In this document: piece after piece, positions 60,401 through 64,000 of the stretch | Numbering within the stretch: the first letter of the stretch is position 1 | Layout of the letters: each line of letters starts with the position of its first letter | NCBI RefSeq assembly: GCF_033958435.1 | Contig: NC_134137.1 | Coordinates: 64,496,001 to 64,560,000, forward strand | Direction: 5' to 3' | DNA: 64,000 nt | Origin: Carettochelys insculpta | Lineage: Eukaryota; Chordata; Testudines; Carettochelyidae | Translations under genes and position numbers: made by a program | The notes under the pieces: model-generated | What the model was told of the DNA's origin: nothing | Seen by the model: the letters and a program-made list of their open reading frames with translations, nothing else | The model's database searches: none

Positions 60401-63400
60401 TTTCTCACCACCCTTCTCACTAGCACTTTTTGTGTTACTTGCCATGATGGCCACAAGCAAACACAGAAAATACTGTAAGCTGTAGTTCTCATACCATGCT
60501 GCCCGCACTGTTTGAAAAACGAAACTTACATGGTTCTCAACTTGAAAAATATTACACAGTGCAGTAATACGGGGTTAATGGTAGGTTGGTCATAAGTACG
60601 AATGATCATGGGTCAATGTGTTTGTAAGTTGGGGACCGCCCGTACTTCAGCTGAGGCCTAATCAGTACAGAATAGAAAGAAGAATTAGTTTTAGTGTCTT
60701 GCTCACAGTGCTCCTGTTACTTGTAAAAGCTGGGTTCTCGTTCAGGTTGAAGTGTTGCACATGGTGCAGAAATCTCAGGGAGAGGTTCTATGGCCTGTGT
60801 TATATAGCAAATCAGACTAGATGGTCACAGTGGCCTTGAAATCTTCACACCTGTTATTTTTTTTATAGATACTGTAGGTCTGAGTTCCATTTTCACTACA
60901 GTCCCTTTGCATCACTTAAGCCATACAAAAGGGTCTTAACGTGGGATCAAGTGTAATTTGCTCTGAAGCCCCTTGATGCTGCTAGGGTAAGGTTAGCAGG
61001 CCTTAGTGTAAATGAGAAGTTTACAGTGTATAAGCCCTGTTGTTGAGTAAGTTAACATAACATGAGGGAAAAGAATCAGGTGTCAGTGAAGACTATGGGG
61101 TTTGGCCTTTGTCAAATTTCACAAGTACACTATGCTACAGTGCCAAGCTTTTGTATTTTGTCCTTTGTGTTAAGGTACACTCTGAGTATCCTGGAAGATA
61201 TTGGTGGTGGACAGAAGGTCAATGATGACACCATTGTAAACTGGGTAAATGAAACACTGACTGAAGCTGGGAAAAGATCAGTCATCAGTAGTTTCAAGGT
61301 ACAGTTTATCAATGTCACTGTCTGTTCTGGGACCCTAACAGGTTACATGTGTGTACTGCTGTGTATTTTTCACTGCATGTTCAAGAGATGTTTGGATCTG
61401 TGTATTCAGTTCAAGCTCATCTCTAGTTCAAGTAGAAAAAGCTTTTTTAGACATATATTTTCACACTGGAAAGCTGAAGCTTTATACCCTGCTTGAGACC
61501 TTCCTGAAGGGACCTTTATGCCAAGGGATAATGAGGACAGTAGTTTAATCTCGGTCAGACTCACAGAGCTGGAAAGTCACTTCTTCAGTGAATGGGGTGG
61601 TAGAGAGCCAAGGAATTGCACAGCAATACTTTAAGTCATGCAGCTGTAGCTTTGTTGGTGCCAAGACATTAGAACAACAAGGTGGGTGAGGAGATGTCTT
61701 TTGTTGGACCAAGTTCTGTTGGTGAGAGAGATGAGCTTGTGCACGGCTCTTCTTCAGGTCTGGGAGAAGAGTCCGGCGAGGCTGGGAGTTCCATTGTCAG
61801 ACCTGAAGCAGAGCTCTGTGTAGCTGAAAAGTTTGTCTCTCTCACCAACAGAAGTTGGTGCAATAAAAGACATCACTTCACCTACCTTGTCTCACACCAC
61901 ATCTTGACATTCCGTGATCATCCTTCATGACATGCAGTTTTTGTGAGACAAAATCATTGTCTGTCAATATGGTAATGTTGTGGCACATTTGTTGCAATGC
62001 AGTGTCAAGGGACCCAGGCTAAGGTTGTTGTGTGGCTATTGCAGCTCCTTTGCATTCCACATCACCTTTCTCTGCTTCTGCCCAGCTCCGGGCTGGCTGG
62101 AGGGACAAAGGTGGAATCCCGGTGACTTTTCCCATTGCTCAGCACCGGCTGGGCTGCTTTTTGCAAAGTTCTATACAGGACATCGTTTGAATGACCTATC
62201 CACTGTCTGTGAGTTATGATTAGGGGTTTGTAAAACATCTGTCAAATCTCATAGAACTGGAAGGGACCTCAGGAGGTCATCAAGTCCAGTCCCCTGCCCT
62301 CTTGGCAGAACTAAGCACCATCCCTTTTGCCACTTCTTCCCTTCCCAGTTTGCCCTAGATGGCCCCCTCAAGGATTGAGCTCACAACCCTGGGTTTAGCA
62401 GGCCAATGCTCAAACCACTGAGTTATCTGTTGCCCCATCAACCTATGTTTGTGTCTAGCATTATTTTCCTTCTGTTCAGGACAGCAAAATCAGCACCAGT
62501 ATGCCAGTCCTGGATCTCATTGATGCCATTCAGCCAGGTTCTATCAAATATGACCTTCTGAAAACAGAGGACTTGAATGAAGAAGAGAAACTTAATAATG
62601 CTAAGTATGTGCATGCCATGGGACACTCAGAGGGGCATATCTACTCAGGGTTGCATTACACTGTCTTTAAGGTGCTCTATTATCATCTGAAAGTCAGAAA
62701 TGTCATGGGAATCAGAAATACATAGGATATTAGCATAGCAGTAAAAATTTTGCTGGTGGAAATTAAGTGCACAATATTTGTTCCTGCTTTATTATCGTGA
62801 CTCCTTCCTCTCACAATATCTGTGTGCTCTGCTGTCTCGTGTCCTTTAAACCCACCTATAAATACTTCCTAATGGATTCACTACTCCACGAGTGTTTGGG
62901 GGTACTCATATATGATAGTGATTGGGGAGGGTCATAAAAGTCCATAGATAGAAGCTTATTGACTTCTCTATCTGCAGTTGTTGCCTCAATACCTCAACTC
63001 CATCTTCATTCTCCTCTGGTTTGTCTTTCCCCCTCTCTTCTCCACTGAAATTGCTGTCATCAAGGTCTCTAACTGGTTTTTGGCCAGTGCTCAAGGTCCC
63101 CTTCCATTCTCATCCTCTTTGACCTTTTGTGTTGCTCTTGACATTTTTTCCTGCTTCCTACCTTATCATTCCTTAATTTCTCCAGAACTTGTTCTTGCAC
63201 TTTGGCTGGAGTAGTTTCCTCCTCCTTTCTGCTACATCCCATGTGAGTCACACAGATCTCTGTTCCCACTTTTCTCACTCTGCCTCCTGTTTCTTCCTGA
63301 ATTCATCCACTCACAAAGCTTTAATTACTACTATCCATATGCCCAAACCCCATACATCTCCTTTTCTGTCCCCCTCTGTCTAATCTTTAACTGCGACTTC

Positions 63401-63764
63401 TGTCTCCAACACCTACATCTCCACCCCCTGAAACTGAATATGGTTCTGAGTGAAATCATGATTTTTCATCTGAGACACTGTGTCTATCTCTGAGACTCCA
63501 GTGTCTATCACTGTTGAACTCACCTTCACTCTTCTGGCTGTATGTCTGAAGCAGAGGAACTTGTCAAATTCATTGATTACTAAGATGGCTGCTCACATTT
63601 CTTTTCATCCCCTCCCCCTCCCACCATGTAGATACGCCATCTCCATGGCAAGAAAAATTGGAGCAAGAGTCTATGCCCTTCCAGAAGACCTGGTTGAAGT
63701 AAAACCCAAAATGGTCATGACTGTGTTTGCTTGCCTTATGGGAAAAGGAATGAAGAAAGTTTAA
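39415..63764 (+). CDS. LCP1: L-plastin (plastin-2), 15 coding exons
   Basis: This is an actin-bundling cytosolic protein of haematopoietic cells that crosslinks F-actin in a calcium-dependent way. Joined exons are 39415-39481, 42423-42586, 43566-43695, 44033-44165, 47881-47962, 50161-50326, 51751-51893, 53671-53766, 54354-54549, 57147-57225, 57436-57550, 58904-59037, 61175-61298, 62480-62604 and 63632-63764, totalling 1887 nt and 628 residues plus TAA. EF-hand loops are at residues 23-34 and 63-74. The four CH domains (two actin-binding modules) lie at about 121-237, 265-376, 395-504 and 516-625, placed by recalled family layout. Long stretches match remembered human LCP1 more closely than PLS3, for example [19 protein letters not shown] and [16 protein letters not shown]. 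Length is one residue more than human as I recall it. The start ATG has A at -3 and G at +4. No frameshift or internal stop was seen. Confidence 0.97.
40137..40231 (-). repeat. Turtle Pol III SINE fragment
   Basis: TCTGAAGAAGTGGGTCTGTC, CATGAAAGCTCATGATCTAA and GTCTTTAAAGTGCTACAGGA are the reverse complement of the SINE body at 31540-31650. The head is absent and a T-rich run follows. Confidence 0.75.
40462..41120. mobile_element. 659-bp inverted-repeat DNA element, TSD ACT
   Basis: Ends GGCTACATCTACACTAGCAC and GGCTAGTGTAGATGCACCC are flanked by ACT (40459-40461, 41121-41123). Its GC-rich middle (about 40680-40900) is the reverse complement of the middle of 6868-7576, for example CTTAAAGGGCCCCTCCCAGA. 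No transposase frame. Confidence 0.8.
41660..42080. mobile_element. 421-bp palindromic MITE, TSD TTT
   Basis: Two inverted arms meet near 41870: AAACTTCGAAATGGCCATGC at the left and its counterpart at the right. TTT flanks both sides (41657-41659, 42081-42083). Same family as 44689-45124 and somewhat more diverged. Confidence 0.8.
42423..42586 (+). CDS. LCP1: LCP1 coding exon 2 (EF-hands)
   Basis: It completes residue 23 and runs to residue 77. Both calcium-binding loops are here: [12 protein letters not shown] (23-34) and [12 protein letters not shown] (63-74). Each has acidic or Asn/Ser ligands at positions 1, 3 and 5, Gly at 6 and Glu at 12, so both look competent to bind calcium. The acceptor is TTACAG and the donor GTGAGT, phase 0. 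Confidence 0.96.
42689..43132. mobile_element. 444-bp MITE, TSD AAA
   Basis: GGCTACAGATACACCACAAT at the left and CTAGTGTAACTGCAGCC at the right, flanked by AAA (42686-42688, 43133-43135). The interior has TTTTGTTGACAAA palindromes. It sits 102 bp after LCP1 coding exon 2, in opposite orientation to 38976-39344. Confidence 0.8.
43136..44032. other. LCP1: LCP1 introns around coding exon 3
   Basis: Apart from the exon at 43566-43695 this is AT-rich intron sequence without recognised repeats. Confidence 0.5.
43566..43695 (+). CDS. LCP1: LCP1 coding exon 3 (EF-hand to CH1 linker)
   Basis: It encodes residues 78-120 plus one base, from [14 protein letters not shown] to GTQHSYS. This is the basic linker between the calcium-binding headpiece and the first actin-binding domain. 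The segment [16 protein letters not shown] is typical of plastins. Donor GTATGT. Confidence 0.96.
44033..44165 (+). CDS. LCP1: LCP1 coding exon 4 (CH1, first part)
   Basis: It begins [15 protein letters not shown], the first helix of CH1, and ends in GDGIVL with a codon split TG|T for Cys. It covers residues 121-164 and part of 165. Acceptor TTGCAG, donor GTAAAT. Confidence 0.96.
44166..44688. other. LCP1: LCP1 intron 5, left part
   Basis: AT-rich intron sequence with no recognised repeat before the palindromic MITE. Confidence 0.5.
44689..45124. mobile_element. 436-bp near-perfect palindromic MITE, TSD TAA
   Basis: Two arms of 218 bp meet at the GAGCTC centre (44904-44909). They run GGCTACGTCTACATGTGCCC to TTATTCCAATGAG on the left, and the inverse on the right with few mismatches. 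TAA flanks it on both sides (44686-44688, 45125-45127). The arms give almost the same meaningless open frame on opposite strands. It lies in LCP1 intron 5. Confidence 0.9.
45379..45765. mobile_element. 387-bp MITE (TTTCAAAATA type), TSD TAA
   Basis: GGATATGTCTACATGGCAAA at the left and GTGGCTGTGTAGACATAACT at the right, flanked by TAA on both sides. The interior is built from ATTTTGAAATAGCA-type words. It is diverged, thus older than the neighbouring palindromic MITE. Confidence 0.7.
45766..46254. other. LCP1: LCP1 intron 5, middle
   Basis: AT-rich, with a GA-rich simple patch at 46155-46200. Confidence 0.5.
46255..46716 (+). mobile_element. CR1 LINE 3' end, first half (interrupted)
   Basis: ATTGTGTCCAGTTCTGGGCA, AGAGCAACAAACCTGATTAA, GGACAAGAAGCAATGGGCTT and TTGTGGAATCTCCATCC are the ordered landmarks of a CR1 3' end. 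The element resumes at 47721 after the hAT insertion. Confidence 0.85.
46725..47712. mobile_element. hAT element inserted in CR1
   Basis: Ends CAGGGTTTCCCAAACTTTG and CACTCTTTGGGAAATGTTG are inverted. Flanking octamers GTCTAGAC (46717-46724) and GTCTAGAT (47713-47720) agree at 7 of 8, as expected for a hAT target duplication. It is itself split by the Tigger-like element at 46884-47640. Confidence 0.78.
46884..47640. mobile_element. Tigger-like element inside the hAT
   Basis: CAGTAAACCCTCATTTTATT at the left and CATTGAGGGACTACTG at the right are inverted ends, with TA before and TG after. The interior is very C-rich (47140-47400) and ends in GC-rich units GGAGCCCCAGGGAAGTGGCT, GTGCCCCAGGGAAGCAGCAG and TAGCCCCAGGGAAGTGGCGG. 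Long proline-rich frames here are composition artefacts. Confidence 0.72.
47721..47815 (+). mobile_element. CR1 LINE 3' end, second half
   Basis: GGGGAAAGGACTAGGTGACC, CAGGCCCCTTACACTCTTAC and the tail TTCTATGATTTTTATG continue the CR1 begun at 46255. LCP1 exon 5 starts only 66 bp later. Confidence 0.82.
47881..47962 (+). CDS. LCP1: LCP1 coding exon 5 (CH1, middle)
   Basis: It encodes [20 protein letters not shown] and LTPFTIQ, residues 166-192. Phe170 (codon 47894-47896) stands where the plastins I remember have Leu. The exon is bounded by TTTCAG and GTACTG and is in phase with its neighbours. Confidence 0.95.
48190..48699. mobile_element. MITE with a second MITE fragment inside
   Basis: Outer ends GGGTATGTCTACACAGCAAA and GCTGTGTAGCTATACCC. 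The outer parts are ATTTTGAAATAA-type. The middle (about 48305-48530) is one arm of the 10533-10957 palindromic family (GCATGCTAATGAGGCACTGA). It lies in LCP1 intron 6. Confidence 0.68.
48700..50160. other. LCP1: LCP1 intron 6, remainder
   Basis: AT-rich with a (TA)n tract near 49214. No other repeat was recognised. Confidence 0.5.
50161..50326 (+). CDS. LCP1: LCP1 coding exon 6 (CH1, end)
   Basis: It encodes residues 193-247 plus one base: [20 protein letters not shown], then the segment ending [12 protein letters not shown]. This is the conserved C-terminal half of CH1, including the [13 protein letters not shown] helix. Acceptor CTTCAG after a long pyrimidine tract, donor GTACAT. Confidence 0.97.
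50825..50906. mobile_element. 82-bp miniature palindromic MITE, TSD ATA
   Basis: Two 38-nt arms that agree at 34 positions surround a TTTGCG loop. Ends GGCTACGTCTACACGAGCCC and TCGTGTAGACACGGCC; ATA on both sides (50822-50824, 50907-50909). It looks like an internally deleted copy of the 44689-45124 family, in LCP1 intron 7. Confidence 0.85.
50910..51750. other. LCP1: LCP1 intron 7, right part
   Basis: Unremarkable intron sequence. Confidence 0.5.
51751..51893 (+). CDS. LCP1: LCP1 coding exon 7 (CH2 start)
   Basis: It encodes about residues 248-295, including [20 protein letters not shown] and [20 protein letters not shown]. It covers the inter-CH linker and the first helices of CH2. Acceptor TTGCCAG, donor GTATGA, phase 0 at the 3' end. 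Confidence 0.97.
52086..52343. repeat. MITE copy (14256-14550 family)
   Basis: AAAATCGAACTAGCAGGGG, GTACTCCTCAATCTCATGAG, GGTAAGTCAATTGTAGATCG and the right end TCTAGTGTAGACCTAGCC match the 14256 family. The left terminus is eroded. LCP1 intron 8. Confidence 0.65.
52345..53670. other. LCP1: LCP1 intron 8, right part
   Basis: A MITE-like start AAGGTATGTCTACACTGCAG at 52379 has no clear partner end. The 27-nt microexon candidate at 53314-53340 is in this stretch. Confidence 0.5.
53671..53766 (+). CDS. LCP1: LCP1 coding exon 8 (CH2)
   Basis: Exactly 32 codons in phase 0 (residues 296-327), starting [20 protein letters not shown] and ending DMTGLR. It is bounded by TTGCAG and GTAAGA. A possible in-frame 27-nt microexon lies 330 bases upstream at 53314-53340 and is reported separately. 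Confidence 0.96.
53767..54353. other. LCP1: LCP1 intron 9
   Basis: AT-rich with nothing recognised. Confidence 0.5.
54354..54549 (+). CDS. LCP1: LCP1 coding exon 9 (CH2 end to CH3 linker)
   Basis: The largest coding exon, residues 328-392 plus one base. It holds [20 protein letters not shown] and the conserved [20 protein letters not shown], which closes CH2, then the linker ending DIDWSSIE. Acceptor CACAG, donor GTAAGG. Confidence 0.97.
54778..55453. mobile_element. Outer MITE, TSD TTA, split by another MITE
   Basis: GGCTACAGCCACACAGCCAA at the left and GGTGTAGCTATAGCC at the right, flanked by TTA (54775-54777, 55454-55456). The sequence is ATTTTGAAATAG-type on both sides of the inner element at 55073-55375. 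LCP1 intron 10. Confidence 0.8.
55073..55375. mobile_element. Inner MITE, TSD TGT
   Basis: Its ends GGCAGTGGCAACACTACTCC and GGAGTAGTGTAACCATGACC are inverted repeats, flanked by TGT (55070-55072, 55376-55378). The long arms continue inward to GGGATCGGAACTG and CAGTTCCGATTCC. It was inserted into the outer MITE. Confidence 0.8.
55457..56285. other. LCP1: LCP1 intron 10, middle
   Basis: No repeat was recognised. Confidence 0.45.
56290..56640 (+). repeat. CR1-type LINE 3' end
   Basis: CCTGTGGAACTCTTTGCCAG, CCCTAGCCTCTGTTAGCCAG, GGATCACTTGGTGGTTTCCT and AGCCAGTATGGCCATTCTGA form the same 3' tail as 33385-33615. LCP1 intron 10. Confidence 0.78.
56641..56722 (+). repeat. Second CR1 3' tail, abutting
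   Basis: GACTTGATGACCTGTTGAAG, TCCCTTCCAGTTCTAGTGCT and TACGAGTTTATGATTCTAA is a CR1 tail of the main subfamily placed directly after the one at 56290-56640. Confidence 0.7.
56723..57146. other. LCP1: LCP1 intron 10, right end
   Basis: Nothing recognised. Confidence 0.45.
57147..57225 (+). CDS. LCP1: LCP1 coding exon 10 (CH3 start)
   Basis: It encodes [20 protein letters not shown] and RVNHLY, about residues 393-418, with a Ser codon split AG|T at the donor GTAAGG. This is the first helix of CH3, which opens the second actin-binding module. Confidence 0.96.
57436..57550 (+). CDS. LCP1: LCP1 coding exon 11 (CH3)
   Basis: It encodes [20 protein letters not shown], then [18 protein letters not shown], residues 419-457. 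Acceptor TTTCAG, donor GTAAAA followed by a run of A. The preceding intron is the shortest in the gene (210 bp). Confidence 0.96.
57551..58903. other. LCP1: LCP1 intron 12
   Basis: A short MITE-like piece may lie at 57690-57775 (CATCGACGTACCATGTCTTC). The rest is unremarkable. Confidence 0.4.
58904..59037 (+). CDS. LCP1: LCP1 coding exon 12 (CH3 end)
   Basis: It encodes [20 protein letters not shown], then the segment ending [10 protein letters not shown], residues 458-501 plus two bases. LIWQLMRR is the closing helix of CH3. Acceptor TAACAG, donor GTACAG. Confidence 0.96.
59636..60143 (-). mobile_element. CR1 LINE 3' end, minus strand (interrupted)
   Basis: AATCATGGAATACTAGAACT, GTCCAGTTCCCTGCCCTCAT, CATTGCTTCTTGTCCTATTT and GGGGCCCAGAACTGGGTACA are antisense CR1 landmarks. 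It is cut by the Tigger at 60144 and continues at about 60645 (CTTCAGCTGAGGCCTAATCA). LCP1 intron 13. Confidence 0.85.
60144..60642 (-). mobile_element. Tigger element with transposase N-terminus, inside CR1
   Basis: Ends CAGATAGTCCCCAACTTACA and TGTAAGTTGGGGACCGCCCG are inverted repeats, flanked by TA (60142-60143, 60643-60644). On the minus strand the frame at 60272-60508 reads [20 protein letters not shown], the CENP-B/pipsqueak-type helix-turn-helix start of a Tigger transposase. The catalytic part is missing. Confidence 0.8.
60645..60705 (-). mobile_element. CR1 LINE, continuation after the Tigger
   Basis: CTTCAGCTGAGGCCTAATCA followed by GTACAGAATAGAAAGAAGAA continues the antisense CR1 that stops at 60143. 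Confidence 0.7.
60765..60850 (+). repeat. CR1-type 3' tail
   Basis: GAGAGGTTCTATGGCCTGTG, AATCAGACTAGATGGTCACA and GTGGCCTTGAAATCTT is a CR1-type 3' tail in plus orientation. Confidence 0.65.
61175..61298 (+). CDS. LCP1: LCP1 coding exon 13 (CH4 start)
   Basis: It encodes [20 protein letters not shown], then [21 protein letters not shown], residues 502-543. The acceptor is TTAAG with a weaker pyrimidine tract than the other exons. Donor GTACAG, phase 0. Confidence 0.95.
61644..61890 (+). repeat. Interspersed turtle repeat
   Basis: Head GTAGCTTTGTTGGTGCCAAG, then ACAAGGTGGGTGAGGAGATG, TTGGACCAAGTTCTGTTGGT and CGGCTCTTCTTCAGGTCTGG. The right part (61830-61890) repeats the TTGGACC/GAGAGA section inverted, giving a foldback. 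A minus-strand copy is at 16835-17000. LCP1 intron 14. Confidence 0.6.
62249..62445 (-). repeat. CR1 3' end with tRNA-like tail
   Basis: CATAGAACTGGAAGGGACCT and AGTCCCCTGCCCTCTTGGCA are antisense CR1. The following CCTGGGTTTAGCAGGCCAAT and CTCAAACCACTGAGTTATC resemble a tRNA-derived SINE end. LCP1 intron 14, ending just before the coding exon at 62480. Confidence 0.72.
62480..62604 (+). CDS. LCP1: LCP1 coding exon 14 (CH4)
   Basis: It encodes [20 protein letters not shown], then the segment ending EEEKLNNA, residues 544-584. The donor is taken as AA|GTATGT, so the Lys codon is completed by A from the next exon. Reading through to AAG would leave a non-GT boundary. Confidence 0.94.
62980..63430 (+). 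mobile_element. L2 LINE remnant in LCP1 last intron
   Basis: The order TCTCCACTGAAATTGCTGTC, ATCAAGGTCTCTAACTGG, CAAGGTCCCCTTCCATTCTC, ATCCTCTTTGACC matches the L2 reverse-transcriptase region that precedes the FDTVDH motif, as I remember it. The rest is decayed and pyrimidine-rich. Confidence 0.55.
63632..63764 (+). CDS. LCP1: LCP1 last coding exon (CH4 end, stop)
   Basis: It encodes [20 protein letters not shown], then [20 protein letters not shown] and KKV before TAA, closing CH4 and the second actin-binding module. The acceptor ATGTAG is preceded by a strong CT-rich tract. The C-terminus is full length for the family. Confidence 0.97.
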
Positions 63765-64000
63765 GTCATAGATGACTTCCACACATGACTGGTGTTTACC
63801 TTCTGACCAAATGCGTCTCATAGACTCGGATATCACGGAAATTTGCAGACTCAGTGCTTTCCAAAGCATCAATGCTGGACAAAGTTCCAAATCGTACAAA
63901 AGGTGACATATAGATTCAGCAAAACAATCGGCCATGTTCTGTATGGAACAACAATGTGCTTGATTTCTTTGCCATGTTATCCCCTTTGCTAGATGTAGCC
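63765..64000 (+). other. LCP1: LCP1 3'UTR, start
   Basis: This sequence follows the stop codon to the window edge. No AATAAA or ATTAAA is present, so the polyadenylation site lies outside the window. No repeat was recognised. Confidence 0.8.

Noticed and set aside
62605..62725. Extension of the LCP1 exon beyond 62604
   Set aside because: It reads on without a stop for 40 codons, but GTATGT is a strong donor and the next exon continues the protein exactly in frame.

Overview
The window is vertebrate nuclear DNA containing one recognisable protein-coding gene on the plus strand: LCP1, encoding L-plastin (lymphocyte cytosolic protein 1), a calcium-regulated actin-bundling protein. Fifteen coding exons can be placed between 39415 and 63764. 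All have GT-AG boundaries and consistent phases, and together they encode 628 residues with an intact frame and stop. The protein has two EF-hands followed by four calponin-homology (CH) domains. The first coding exon begins with 22 bases of 5'UTR after a splice acceptor, so at least one non-coding exon and the promoter lie further upstream; I could not place them. The 3'UTR runs off the right edge.

The repeats point to a cryptodiran turtle, possibly a softshell; this is inference from remembered repeat families, not a search. They include many CR1 LINE 3' ends, turtle tRNA-derived Pol III SINEs, Tigger/pogo and hAT DNA elements, old L2- and MIR-like fragments, and many short inverted-repeat DNA elements (MITEs). 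The MITEs end in variants of GGCTACGTCTACAC/GTGTAGACGTAGCC and are flanked by 3-bp direct repeats.

Layout: 1-39392 has no supportable gene. It is upstream DNA or LCP1 intron 1, with scattered MITEs, CR1/L2/MIR relics, two Tigger-like elements, SINEs, a Penelope-like fragment fused to a SINE, and C-rich or purine-rich low-complexity tracts. 39393-63764 is LCP1. Its introns carry several nested insertions: a CR1 interrupted by a hAT that is itself interrupted by a Tigger (intron 5), a MITE inside a MITE (intron 10), and a Tigger inside an antisense CR1 (intron 13). 63765-64000 is 3'UTR.

I found no new multi-gene system. The points most worth a second look are a 436-bp near-perfect palindromic MITE and its 82-bp miniature, a MITE ending 48 bp before the first coding exon, a possible 27-nt in-frame microexon in the CH2 region, a GC-rich repeat unit shared by two Tigger-like elements, and an L-plastin N-terminus that lacks the Arg-Gly-Ser context of the human phosphorylation site.
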